A stretch of DNA of 64,000 nucleotides from Argyresthia goedartella (taxonomy: Eukaryota > Arthropoda > Insecta > Lepidoptera > Argyresthiidae), in assembly GCA_949825045.1 (NCBI GenBank), contig OX463814.1, forward strand, positions 36,040,383 to 36,104,382, given 5' to 3'. The stretch's first letter is position 1; each line of letters begins with the position of its first letter. This document shows, one piece after another, positions 44,546-55,080 of the stretch. The translations under genes were made by a program, and so were the position numbers. The notes under the pieces are model-generated. The model was not told the origin of the DNA. It ran no database searches and saw nothing but the letters and a program-made list of their open reading frames with translations.

Positions 44546-44611
44546 TAGTGTCCAAGGTATTATTATTATTATTATTATTAATAATAATATATAATAATAC
44601 CTTGGACACTA
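44546..44611. repeat. Snap-back of a SINE C tail
   Basis: Arms 'tagtgtccaaggtattatta' (44546-) and its inverse (to 44611) enclose an ATT/AAT-rich centre. The right arm is the 3' tail of the SINE C copy that follows; the left is an inverted copy of that tail. Confidence 0.85.
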
Positions 44612-44690
44612 TTTACACACATTGATCTACCCCTAAACTAGGATTCCCTGTATCTTGGGTACTAGACAACGATACACATACTTATATTAT
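44600..44690 (-). repeat. SINE family C, 3' fragment
   Basis: 'acacacattgatctacccct' then 'ggattccctgtatcttgggt' and 'actagacaacgata'. This is the uninterrupted form of the site split at 32112/34033. Confidence 0.8.
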
Positions 44691-44694
44691 ATAT

Positions 44695-44820
44695 TATTAT
44701 TATATTATCATTCATATTCTTTATCGCACAGATAATAAAAAGGTACAGAAAGTTACAAGAAATGTTATAAACAAAGGAGAGCTTATCTCTAAAAAGGTTT
44801 TTCTTCCAGCAAATTCGTTA
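44695..44820 (-). repeat. YADD-type LINE 3' tail
   Basis: 'tcatattctttatcgcacag', 'aggagagcttatctctaaaa' and 'cttccagcaaa' match the tail at 4862-5050. Confidence 0.75.
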
Positions 44821-45236
44821 AAAAAACAATTTTCCTCGTGTATAAATATTCGGTGACTTCAATCTTCAACAAAACGTCGCGAGCAAATTGACGTTGTACG
44901 TATGGAAAAACTAACACTTTTCTCAAGTTTTGCATCTCTGAATTTTATCTAAAACCTAAGTGTTAATTGGATCCCCTCAGAACCTTTTGAATATGAAACA
45001 TTAAAACTTTATTATTTATACGAAGCTAAAACTATTGCCTTTTATTTAGCTGTGACGCAGACACGACTGAAGCGATTGCGTTTCCATACTATTTCCTGCT
45101 GGCGCTGCCTTCACTTTACTCCACCACCCGCAGCATGCCCCGTGCGACTCGCGTTTATCGCCCATTTTTTGGTGTCTAAATGCCAAAATTCGTGACAAAT
45201 TCAAACAAAAATGACACATAGACGTGGGTGCTGGTT
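44821..45236. other. No gene seen
   Basis: No recognised feature. Confidence 0.35.
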
Positions 45237-45335
45237 GAATGTTTATGCATGTGTGACGTCACTATTTCTGGTACCCACGACACAAGGAAACCTAGTGTGT
45301 GGCCAGAAGCAACATATTTGTTTATGTTTATGGTT
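45237..45335 (+). repeat. SINE family A, 3' part
   Basis: 'gtgtgacgtcactatttctgg' region, 'cccacgacacaagg' and 'agtgtgtggccagaagcaa'. The tRNA head is missing. Confidence 0.75.
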
Positions 45336-45544
45336 CAAGGAGTCCGGATGATTACTATTGAACAGATACACCATACTACTCTGTAACTGGTTACGAACCA
45401 ATTGACTTTGACGTTGACTGACTACGTATGAAGAAAAAATGATCACTGTTCGAAACCGGTTTCGTACAAAGATAATTTTTTCTTCCTTCGATACCACTTA
45501 CGAAAGGTCGGTTACGTACACGGCCGAAGGGACATTTTGATTGT

Positions 45545-45958
45545 AAAACCGGCCAAGTGCGAGTGGGACTCGCGCACGAAGGGTTCCGTACCACCGTTCA
45601 ATGGAAGCGATGGTGTGGAGTGAATAGTTTGGATTTTACACAGCAAAATATTGTTTACAAAGTTATTGGTGCGGTGACTTTCACACTCCATGTACCTAAC
45701 CAGGTGCATCCATAAGTTTGTATGTGGTATTGAAAGAATTGTTGTATGGGAGCCCCCTTAAATATTTCTTTTATCCTGTTTTTTAGTATTTGTTGTTATA
45801 GCGGCAACAGAAATACATAATCTGTGAAAATTTCAACTCTCTAGCTAGCTAGGTTCTTGAGATACAGCCTGGTGACAGACGGACGGACGGACGGACGGAC
45901 AGCGAAGTCTTAGTAATAGGGTCCCGTTTGGAACCCTTCGGGTTCGGAACCCTAAAAA
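45545..45958 (+). repeat. 'ggaaccctaaa' family, near-complete copy
   Basis: Starts 'aaaaccggccaagtgcgagt', continues 'cgcgcacgaagggttccg', and after an interrupting block (about 45600-45745, part of which recurs at 41735) resumes with 'gttatagcggcaacagaaat', 'gagatacagcctggtgacag', (GACG)n at 45876-45901, and ends 'cggaaccctaaaaa'. This is the fullest copy here. Confidence 0.82.
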
Positions 45959-46649
45959 TGACAGAAGAATCTATCAATAAGCCTATCGGGAATTGTTGGA
46001 ACAGGCCATTAGTACCATCTGCACTAGCGGTTGGCTACGATCTAGCACCTCTTAGCTTATAGATGACTTCGCTATTTCTTAATGTAGAAACCTTGGTTTC
46101 CAGACTTTTTACTATATAGGAAGGTAGTTTTAATAAACTGTTATTTTGTTCCTTTTTTGATGAATTAGTTTATATTTCTGGGATCAGATCGACATGTGAG
46201 ATATTTGGCGTTCCGTTTGTTTTAAGTGCTGCACATGCTCTTCTTCATCACAGTAAGGACCTGGTCGAGACCTGGAAAATGTGTGGTAAACGCAACTGGT
46301 GCGGGTCATGCTAAGGGGCTGGATTGAAGTAAGGCTAAAATATAAATAAACATGTTTAGTAGAGTAGAAATGGGGAGTAGTTTTCGTATGTATTAAAGGT
46401 AGACACAAGAAAATAACATACCTACTTGCGACACAATACATATTACATTTAGACATTATTAGCACTGTAACTTTGTTAATTATTTTTAAGCTGACTTAAT
46501 CATAAGATGTATGGCTTATAAAATAAATAAGATAAAAAAAAAAAAATGCTTTATCTCTTGATAGACGCTATATCCGACACCCAAGCAGTCAAAATACAAA
46601 AGGCTAACCTTTGTTATGATGCATGACTCCAAAAAACAAAATTTAACCG
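45959..46649. other. No gene seen
   Basis: No recognised feature. Confidence 0.35.
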
Positions 46650-46802
46650 GTAAAGTCATAGTTAAAGTCAAATTTCTTTATAACTGTAGATATTCACATA
46701 AACTTAGCAAATGTCCTTTTTTGCCCCTTTTCTACATTGGAGCTCTGTGGGAAAAGCAGGGCGCAGAAACTCCCACAGATTGCTTTTTAGATAACTCCCT
46801 AT
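46650..46802 (-). repeat. CR1-Zenon-like 3' untranslated fragment
   Basis: 'aaagtcatagttaaagtcaa' tail and 'aactgtagatattcacataa' match 37173-37300 and 54018-54150. Confidence 0.8.
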
Positions 46803-47334
46803 AATAAGTACCAACCTCAATAATAGCAGTTTTAATAAAATAATCAAAGGAAACAGCTTTTCTGATGTTGAAGTCACAAGAAAAAACCAAATCTTCCTCA
46901 AGAGCACACAACGCCTCTCGCGTTTACATACTATTTCCCCTTGTTTCACCAACAAGCGCTTTCTAGCAGATACTTTGCTTTACAATTTGCTCTCAAAGGC
47001 TCTACGTTTGTCTCTCTGACATTACGTTGTCATAATACCTCGGCGTTCCTTTTAAACCTTCTTTTAAGTCTTGGCTCTTGATGGCAAAAGTTGAGGCGAG
47101 GCGGTATGATTACGTCGTACCGCGTAGCGGCGGCGAAGCAGCGGCGAAGCAGCGGCGAAGCATCTCGGAGGGCTATCAAGTAAATTAAATAAAAAAAGTA
47201 AATTAACATGCTATGATAATGATTCGGTGTTATTCATACTTACCAATGTCAAGATCACATTTATCACATTAACCGGTTAGTATATATAATCACTACACGT
47301 CCGTGGTGAATATGATTAAAGCCCTGATATCAAA
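46803..47334. other. No gene seen; short tandem repeat
   Basis: 47129-47161 holds three copies of the 11-base unit 'cggcgaagcag' in a GC-rich patch. Otherwise unremarkable. Confidence 0.45.
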
Positions 47335-47430
47335 CACTGCGGTAGCTTAGGTGAGCCCCCTTCATTCTCCGTGTTAGGTTGAACATGTAACAACAACAAA
47401 AATACTTAACACATAAACTTAAGTAAACAT
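47335..47430 (+). repeat. Hairpin-bearing dispersed repeat, copy 2 (stem lost)
   Basis: Flanks 'actgcggtagcttaggtga' and 'tccgtgttaggttgaacatg' as at 22471, but the 5' arm of the stem is deleted. Confidence 0.7.
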
Positions 47431-47539
47431 AAACTACTATTATCTACACACGTATCAGAAACCCTCTTTACTGCATACAAAAACCGCACGTTACGATCAG
47501 CATAATGTTAAAATACTTGGTAAAAACTCATTTCTTATC

Positions 47540-47817
47540 TGAAAAATTACACATTATGACCATAATGTGTAATTTTTATACATATTATGACATTCAAATT
47601 TCGAACGCCGACACCCGCCTGCGTGCCGCTCCTAGTTTGACTGTGAAGTTGGTACTACAGAATAAGCTAAACAACTGCAGAGCCACAATGCCGGTCAAAC
47701 ATGCGGTTCCTGAACACATCAAAGAGAGCTTATGATATGTGTGTAGAAAACTAATGTATGTAACTGTACATAATTAGACATTAAAACTCTCGAGTGAATT
47801 TATTATGAAACTCGCCC
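47540..47817. repeat. Unclassified dispersed repeat, copy 2
   Basis: Matches 8-335 without the internal 68-base duplication. It keeps the 'tacacattatg/cataatgtgta' palindrome. Confidence 0.7.
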
Positions 47818-48000
47818 ACCTATCTTATAAACATCTTGTGCAATACAGTGCATTATAGAAAGAGAATATTAATAATAATTTAACTATTTGTTTTATTTTA
47901 TCTTTAATAAATCATATTTGATTAAGAATATTTCTTATTCTTACTTAATAATCGGGTGAAGTAGTTAATCGGAATGATTTTGGCTATATTTATTACATTC

Positions 48001-48018
48001 ACCAAAATCAGTGGTTAG
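48001..48018. repeat. 18-bp target duplication, left
   Basis: ACCAAAATCAGTGGTTAG, exactly repeated at 53677-53694. Confidence 0.95.
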
Positions 48019-49802
48019 GGAGTGGCGTTTGCGTTGCCGGACCGAACGATCATGTCTATAGACCTCCGACATCTTGCAAACGCATTAAAACAAACAATAG
48101 TTTACAACCCGGCGCGCGCCTTTGTTCTGTCTCTGGTTTCTCGCGTTTCGGAGATTTTGTATCAGCGAGATGATATGAGAGTGTCTAATATAGCTACAAG
48201 TGTGAAAGTAGAGTGTGTAAAGTGTGAATTAGATAGGTTCTGAGCTGCGCCCTACCAGATAATAGGCTACGCCACGCTGCTGTGACAATACGTGTACAAT
48301 ATTGTGTACGACAATAGGTGCACATAGCTGAGACAACTCAACGAGTGTTGCCTGGTGAGCCCGTTCCTATTCAGTGTCCTAACGCATGCAACCAATATTT
48401 ATCTCCACAGACGAATCTACTAGAAGAGACCCCGAGTTTACGTCTCACGCAATACATAACAGTACTCCCTACCGACACGCCGTTATCCTGGAGTATTAAC
48501 CGACCCTATCCAGCACATTAGGTGTGTCATGACACTGGGATATCTCCTCAGCAATAACCTAACCTTATCAATGAATTGCTTTCTCCGGACACACAAACGA
48601 TTACATAGGACGTAGAATCTTCATTATTTAAGGTATTTCTTGAGTGAATCTAACCCATAAAATTAAGCTCTCTCAACAGCAACAACCTGGGAAACAGACT
48701 TATTTCATTTCATCACAGACATTCGTGGTGCTTGATACATCATCATAAATACTAAGTCAATAGAAACTAGAGTTGCGCAACGAGTCGTGGTGTTATCCCA
48801 CGCCAAGAGGCAGGCCATTTCATGCACTTCCTGCAGGCACGTGAATAAGGACACTAAAACCCAAACAATACCGGACAGAAAAAGTTAAACAAAAGAGATA
48901 AATTACGACAGAAAACATTCCTCAAACTAACACAGCTGCAAAACGGCGAAGCAAATACGTTTTTTTTTGTGCAACAAGACCCTTCTCTGGACAACGAGCT
49001 AAGAAAAAACGAATTCCAACGAGCAATAAACAATAGGGACTGAACCTCGACCCGTGCCACGGACCTCACTACTACGCAATAATGAAGTGAACTAAAGTAG
49101 GTGATGTCAGTGCAGAGAGTGTCACTAGCTGAGCAACAACCTGGTGAGATTGCTCCGATTAAGATAGCCCTATATCAGATAAAACAGCAAAACTAACCTT
49201 ATATCTGGCAGGTAACATCCTTCGTAATGCTGGTTACCATTCCATAAACAGATACTGCTCTCGCTCCAAATTACTACGCCAACTCTAAACTATTCCATAG
49301 GCATAGTCCCGTAAAAATAGGTAGGTGATAGGTATACGAAAATACAAAACTAGGCAGGAACCTACCCAAGCACAATAAAACAAAACTAAACTATTTGCCA
49401 CCATCCGGTCCAACCAGCCCATCTTGACCTGTTACAAAAATAAAATAAACAATAATGCAAGCCTACTGCATATTCTGAGAAATAGCGAGTAAAAGCCAAA
49501 ACATGCACATCATATAAGGATAATTTTACCATCTTGCAGAAAACAGGCAATTAACGAAAGGCAGCTGACGAACAATAACAAAATAAAATCAAAGACTCTT
49601 TGTCCTAAGCGGGTCTCTCTCACGCCTATTTTATAGCTTCCAGGCCCAGCCTCCAATTCTCTTAGAAAATACCGAGAATAAGTACACAAAGATACGCACA
49701 AACTTTGACAGCCACAACCCGTACCATTAACAATAGGTACGTAGGTAGTTCAAATTAATCAAATTAGCTCTAAGTTCTTTCTTTCAACAACATTCCAAAA
49801 AG
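48019..49802 (+). other. Leader region of the OTU LINE
   Basis: 1.78 kb. Two short plus frames (48022-48243 and 48318-48521) have no recognised domain; an ORF1 with a zinc knuckle or coiled coil is not visible. An internal promoter would be expected here, but no diagnostic site is recognised. Confidence 0.5.
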
Positions 49803-51191
49803 ATGAAAGCCTTATCAATGCCGAGAGATGGTAACTGCCTATTCCACGCAATTGCTGACCAAATTAATCACCTATATCAATTAACACTCGACCACACCCA
49901 CATTCGTAAGGACCTAGTTAAATATGTAGAAGAAAACTGCGATGAACAGAACATAAAGTTTGCAATCGCCGAGCCTTAAGAAACCCTCAATGACTACATT
50001 AAAAATCTGCGAAATTACGGCACTTGGGCTGGAGAGGAGATTATAATAGCAGCCGCCGAATACTTTCTAATTAACGTAACAATCCACCAGCAAAATACAA
50101 CATCGCTCACATACAGGCCCAAGAATCCCGCGGATGCAGTGGGATCTATCAATCTCAACTTCACAGGAAACCACTACGACAGCGTATACTTGCTTGAATC
50201 ACAAAATTTACCCACGAATCTAGCAACCGACAGCCAAACTGATAACAACATACCTTCCCCGATACTTAATGCAACACCCATGACCTCCTCAGGGTCAACC
50301 ATAACATCAATAGATGACATCTCTAACAACACCGGATATACGATGATACGACACAGCCCCATATTTAAACCAAAAGTCACATGCGAGGGTATGCGCATTG
50401 CTACTTGGAACGTTAGAGGATGCGCCGAAATACCTAAGAGACTCAACATTGATGCTGAATTGACAAACAGAAACATACATATAGCCTGTATACAGGAAAC
50501 AAACATGACATCGGGGACATACGTGTCAAAACACTATCTCTGGTATCTATCAGGCACAACCAGCATCGCACACTGTGGCTTAGCTATACTAATTAGAAAG
50601 GACCTGAACTTAACGGTCCACAATATAAATCGCGACCTGGAAACCATGGCAGCAACAATAACATCGGCCACTTATACACTATATGTAATAAACGCACATA
50701 TCCCCAGCTCTTCCACGAGAGCAACCGCAGCGTTTTCGCAACTTATAAAGATTATTCAAAAGAAACCAAACAAAGCCAAAATATTAATGCTAGGTGACTT
50801 TAACGCGCATATCGGACTAGGCGATACAAAGGAATACAGGAAAAAGGGAATTATAGGAACAAATCTCCTACACAAATCATCAAATATCATCGGAGAAATG
50901 CTAATGGATATTTGTTCCCGCGAAAACTTAAAAGTAGAAACCACCTGGGCTCGCAAGTCATGTCGGGCCACATGGTCTATCGGGAAAACAAAATCACAAC
51001 TAGACCATATAATTATCTCGCATAATGTGCCACACACATTTAACTTCATCAAAGGACAATGGAGCTACCTGCATATTTCCGACCACAAGATAATCTGGGG
51101 TGAAATAGACCCACTAAACCTGCTTCCAAGAACTGGCGACACGCAAATGGAATCAACAAGAGTACAACCCAAACTAAGTACAAAGCGATAA
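49803..51191 (+). pseudogene. OTU protease and APE endonuclease part
   Basis: One frame of 462 codons from ATG 49803 to TAA 51189-51191, broken only by TAA 49977-49979 (codon 59). Residues 6-17 (MPRDGNCLFHAI) hold the OTU catalytic Asp and Cys; GTWAGEEIIIAAAEYF is the family's central motif; the catalytic His lies in GNHYDSVY (about residue 124). OTU proteases cleave ubiquitin-type linkages or process polyproteins. A Ser/Thr-rich linker follows, then the endonuclease from about residue 196: RIATWNVRG, CIQETN, MLGDFNAHIG, QLDHIIIS and SDHKIIWG, all the expected metal and phosphate contacts of APE-type LINE endonucleases, which nick the target. A later start (ATG 50139) would give the endonuclease without OTU. 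Confidence 0.9.
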
Positions 51192-51247
51192 CAGCTTTAA
51201 AGTTCAACTATAAACGGTGTTCGTACACCGCCCTAGCACGAGATGAA

Positions 51248-53422
51248 ATGAATGACACAAAAGTAAAATACCATAACGGGATTATGGAAGAACTTACGGC
51301 GAACAACTACAAATTTATAGAAAATGACGACGAATATACGCCCGACATTCCGTGGGAATCTATTACAGGGGTTATGAAGTCAGTAGCCCAAAAAACACTT
51401 TCCGTAAAACCTGCTAGATCGCGGGAACACCGAATTGCTCTGGCAAATTTACAAAAGGCCAAATTCCTTAAAAGACGTCGACCAACCGACCAAACAATCA
51501 ATAAACAACTCAAAGAATGCCGACGACGTCTTGAGGAAATTATTGATAATGAAGAAAAACGAGAATGCAGAGCATTTTTTGAAGGCCTAGGAAAAAAACA
51601 CCCAAGCAAACGCATGCAAATCGTGTACCACTATTACAGACGACACCAGCTTCAATAGAGACGGTGGAAAAAAACAACGATTTATCCCAATGTCACGCTG
51701 GGAACAGGAATTAAGGAAATCAGAAGGCCCTAAAAATATGATTATCCCTAACGAAACTTAATTAAACCCTGACTATCTAGAAAATGTTCCAACAATAGCC
51801 GACATAAAAACGATAATCAGCCGCATGCGTAACGGAACAGCGCCGGGTACAGATCAGGTAGTCCCGGAACTGTACAAAGGAATACCGCCACAACTCTTAA
51901 AGGTTATTACCAAAACAATGCACAGAGCATGGACAGAAAATATAATACCGGAGTCCTGGAATGAAACGGTCCAAGTACCTATCCCCAAAATCAGAAACCC
52001 TCAAGACACCAATGACTATCGCCGTATAACAATGTGTAATACAGGATATCGCATATACGCGACATACCTGCTCATCAAACTAGACGAGATAACAAAAGAA
52101 CTCGGGAACTACCAAGCAGCATTTCTCCGCAATAGATCCACCGATGACCACATCTTCACACTACGCCGAGTTAATACTCGGCGTAGTGTGAAGATGTCTC
52201 GGTGCGTGTGAAGGCGTCTAATGACGAAGAATGGCGCGCGGGTAACAGAACATATGTACTGGCGCTAGATATCGCCAAAGCATTTGATACTATAGACCTA
52301 AACGTGCTCAAGGATATTCTCCTTTCAAGGACCAATAAGATTTTAACCAATAGGATAATAAAAGCCTGCATGTATGAACGGACCTGCATCAAATGGTTCG
52401 GACAGCAAAGTAACTTGATCAACAAAGGAAAAGGAGTAAAACAAGGCTGTCCACTGTCACCAAGACTATTTACAATATTAATGGATGATGTCCTCAAAAC
52501 ACTGGAAGAAGAAATTTCCAACATAAAACTGGACCAAGATGAAGAAATAGTCTTACCACTTATTCTCTCCTTCGCGGATGACCTCATCATCGTTTGTCAA
52601 GATTTACAACATAACGTAACAAATCGTCACGCACTTGAAAGCACTATTAAAAACAGTAGGGCTCGATACTAACGAAACAAAGACGAAAATTCTTATAAGA
52701 GACCCCATAAACACCCAGCGCCCACAAGTGGAACTCCGTCCAATACGACCCGTAGACGAAATAAAATATCTCGGCACATATATAACGGCAGGACATAGTA
52801 GGAGAGACACAATAAAGAAGAGATGCCGGCAAGCCATAGGCAATTCCAAGGCCCTAATGCACTTATAAAGAAATCCAACATGGACTGGAAAATAGTACGC
52901 CTGATTTACAAAATGGTTATAGCACCGTGTATAACATACGGACTTAAAGCGGCAGCCCTCACCAAAGCAAACCGTTCTAGAATAAGAAAATATGAACGCC
53001 TGATCCTCAGAGACATGTTTGAGAACGCCAGAAGCTATCCAAGATACCACAAAATTCATGACTTACTACAGGGCAAAACAATAACCAAACAAATCAAAAA
53101 CCATCGGATGTGTTACTATACACATATTCTACGACGCCCACAAAAACACCTACTCCACGCTGCATTGGAATACAAAGCAAAGAAGAAGAAAGTTGGCCGA
53201 CCCATTTACACCTGGAAAGATTCCCTTAAGCATGACATCAAATACTACGGTAAAGAACACAGTTACTGGACAGAATCAGCACACAACAGGGACGAAGTCA
53301 GAAAGGCATCGAGCCAAATATACCATATTCCAGAAACAGACAGCGAAAGCGAAACGGAGACCTTACCGGATAACCCAAACGAACACGACAGGACAGGAAA
53401 CTCAACCTATAACAATACCTGA
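51248..53422 (+). pseudogene. Reverse transcriptase part of the OTU LINE
   Basis: Linker and RT domain in a different frame from the OTU-APE part, with at least four further frame changes (near 51660, 52150-52200, 52650 and 52850). In order: a basic linker, RNGTAPGTDQVVPELYK, PIPKIRNPQDTNDYRRI, motif A ALDIAKAFDTID, motif B GVKQGCPLSPRLF, motif C SFADDLIIVCQD, EIKYLGTYI, then a C-terminal region with ITYGLKAAALTK and IYTWKDSLKHDIKYYG, and an acidic tail ending at 53420-53422. The snap-back at 52150-52197 sits between two conserved blocks. All catalytic residues are visible despite the broken frame. Confidence 0.88.
52150..52197. repeat. 22-bp snap-back inside the RT
   Basis: 52150-52171 and 52176-52197 are exact inverted copies with a 4-base spacer (taat). 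Confidence 0.95.
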
Positions 53423-53676
53423 AAATAGAAGGAAAACATGAACTTGAAGAAAACAACAGCTGCTCTCCAAATCCTATATCCTCCCCATTCCACATATCCT
53501 ATATTGGCTTCAGGCTGAAGAGTCGGTCGATTGAATTCACGCTCCTTCCACTCCTATCGAGCAGGTCATTCCGCCCCCCGTCAAAACTCGTGCTCTCTGG
53601 TATGCCGGCCGAAAGACCGGAACAGGTTTAGAACCCTGGCTGGAGAAGCACCATTCATTCATTCATTCATTCATTC

Positions 53677-53694
53677 ACCAAAATCAGTGGTTAG
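53677..53694. repeat. 18-bp target duplication, right
   Basis: Exact repeat of 48001-48018, following the (ATTC)n tail. Confidence 0.95.
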
Positions 53695-53929
53695 TATATT
53701 CATACTAACATAATTACCGATAAGTGTTCACTTACTGGTAATAATGTATACTTATTAACCGGATTTATTGAGTAGACCGCGACATATAGACAGAAATGTT
53801 TTTACATACACTAAACGGGTAAAGCTTTTGACGACCTCTGTCACGTAAAGGCAACATCAACAAAATAGCATAGTAATTATAACTTTGAGATAATTAGCTA
53901 AACTTTACCTTTAAATAGACGCATCTGAG

Positions 53930-54017
53930 ACGTGGTCGTGGTTTAGCTGCCAAGGGAGAAAAAAAAATATTCCCTGGGTCTTGGATGCCTTTTTGTGACG
54001 TCAATGTTTCTGGCTCC
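53930..54017 (+). repeat. SINE family A, left part
   Basis: 'ctgggtcttggatgcc' and 'gtgacgtcaatgtttctggc' belong to the SINE A body. It is interrupted at GCTCC (54013-54017) by a LINE copy and resumes at 54407 ('gctcccatttgagggtatcc'). Confidence 0.75.
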
Positions 54018-54406
54018 AAAGTCAAAGTCAAAGTCAAAGTACTTTATTACTGTAGATATTTACATATACTTAGCAAACGTCATTTTTTGCCTCTTCTCTA
54101 CATTGGACCACTGTGGGAGAAGAAGGGCGTAGAAACTACCACAGATTGATTTTTTGATCTCTTTTAAAAATAGGTTGTGCTTAACTAATACAATTATGTT
54201 TTTATTTTATTCAATAAGCAGGCAATAATAAATAATTACAAAATTATTAACAGCGAGGTCTGTCTTGAACTAGATTAACTCCATACAGTCCTGTCATTAA
54301 AGTAATCTTGAACATTGTAATATCCCTTTTTCAACAAAGTCGCTTTAACATGGTTTTTAAATTGCTCAAATGGCAATTTCAAAATCTCCAGAGGTATCTT
54401 ATTATA
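54018..54406 (-). pseudogene. CR1-Zenon-like LINE 3' end inside SINE A
   Basis: (AAGTCA)n tail at 54018-54034, 3' untranslated block as at 37173, then minus-strand coding ending with KIPLEILKLPFEQF. Flanked by GCTCC at 54013-54017 and 54407-54411, a 5-bp duplication. 5'-truncated. Confidence 0.85.
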
Positions 54407-54460
54407 GCTCCCATTTGAGGGTATCCTTGAGTGGAGAAAAAAGCAACATACATACATGGA
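54407..54460 (+). repeat. SINE family A, right part
   Basis: 'agggtatccttgagtgg' followed by 'aaaaaagcaacatacataca' aligns with the SINE A 3' body ('agggtatcctagtgtggggc'). Confidence 0.65.
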
Positions 54461-54499
54461 TGTCTCTCTCTAGAGAATCTCTAATGATGCGATCGCTAA

Positions 54500-54618
54500 A
54501 GCAAAGGCGAGCTTATCTCTTTAGAGATAAGCTCGCCTTTGCTCATAAAATGTTTTGTTACCTTACTATTAAGATTTCTGTGCAATAAAGAATATGAATA
54601 TGAATATGAATATGAATA
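54500..54618 (+). repeat. YADD-type LINE tail with 21-bp snap-back
   Basis: 54500-54520 and 54523-54543 are exact inverted copies of the LINE tail block around a 2-base spacer. The plus-strand tail then runs to 'gcaataaagaatatgaatat' with (GAATAT)n. Confidence 0.9.
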
Positions 54619-54654
54619 TGGATGTATGTACGTTTTAACTGTTTGTTTAACAAC

Positions 54655-54855
54655 GACCTCTGTGGCGCTCCGGTTGCGGCTCTGCCTACCATACGAGAGT
54701 TCACGGGTTCGATTCCCGGCTGGGGATACAAAAAAGACCCTGGTCTTGGATGTTTAAATGTGTCTGACGTTGCTGTTTCTGGTTCCCACGACACGGTATA
54801 CTAGCGTGCTGTCACAAGTAATGTATGTGCCTTTATGTAAATATTTATGTTTAAA
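54655..54855 (+). repeat. SINE family A, copy 7
   Basis: Best preserved head: 'acctctgtggcgctccgg', box B 'cacgggttcgattcccggct', then 'tggtcttggatgttt' and 'ttcccacgacacggtatact'. Confidence 0.88.
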
Positions 54856-54907
54856 TATTTGTGTTTGAGGTTACGTAATATAAATAATTCTAGCATTCAC
54901 TCATTTC

Positions 54908-55080
54908 TTCTGGCCCCACAATAAGATTTCCTGTGTTTTGGGAACCATAAATAGTGATGTTAAATACATATAAACAACATCCGAAACCTGATTTTGTGTC
55001 TCCATCCACAGCGGGGATTCAAACCCGGGATCTCTCCTTTGGGGCAGAGCCTCAATCCGCAACCCCGCAGAGGTCGAGGC
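54908..55080 (-). repeat. SINE family A, copy 8
   Basis: The plus strand shows 'tctggccccacaataagatt' and 'gcggggattcaaacccggga', complements of the body and box B. Inverted with respect to copy 7, only 50 bases away. Confidence 0.82.

Larger units (their letters stand above)
48019..53676 (+). mobile_element. Full-length LINE encoding OTU protease, APE and RT
   Basis: Bounded by an exact 18-bp duplication (48001-48018, 53677-53694) and ending in an (ATTC)n tail (53652-53676), the hallmarks of target-primed reverse transcription. 5658 bp. A 1.8-kb leader precedes a coding region with an OTU cysteine-protease domain, an AP-endonuclease-like domain and an RT. Several stops and frameshifts plus a 22-bp snap-back disable it. 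APE plus RT with a KQGCPLSPRLF/FADD core and an IYTWKDSLKHD C-terminus suggests the RTE/RTEX side of LINEs; the N-terminal OTU domain is unusual. Confidence 0.9.

Noticed and set aside
44540..44620. Right terminal repeat of the maT mariner
   Set aside because: The inverted repeat is made from the tail of a SINE C copy and has no match at the left side of the mariner.
52604..53059. Cysteine-rich minus-strand protein
   Set aside because: Antisense of the RT of the OTU LINE.
54539..54757. Plus frame with EYEYEYEY
   Set aside because: Translation of the (GAATAT)n LINE tail.
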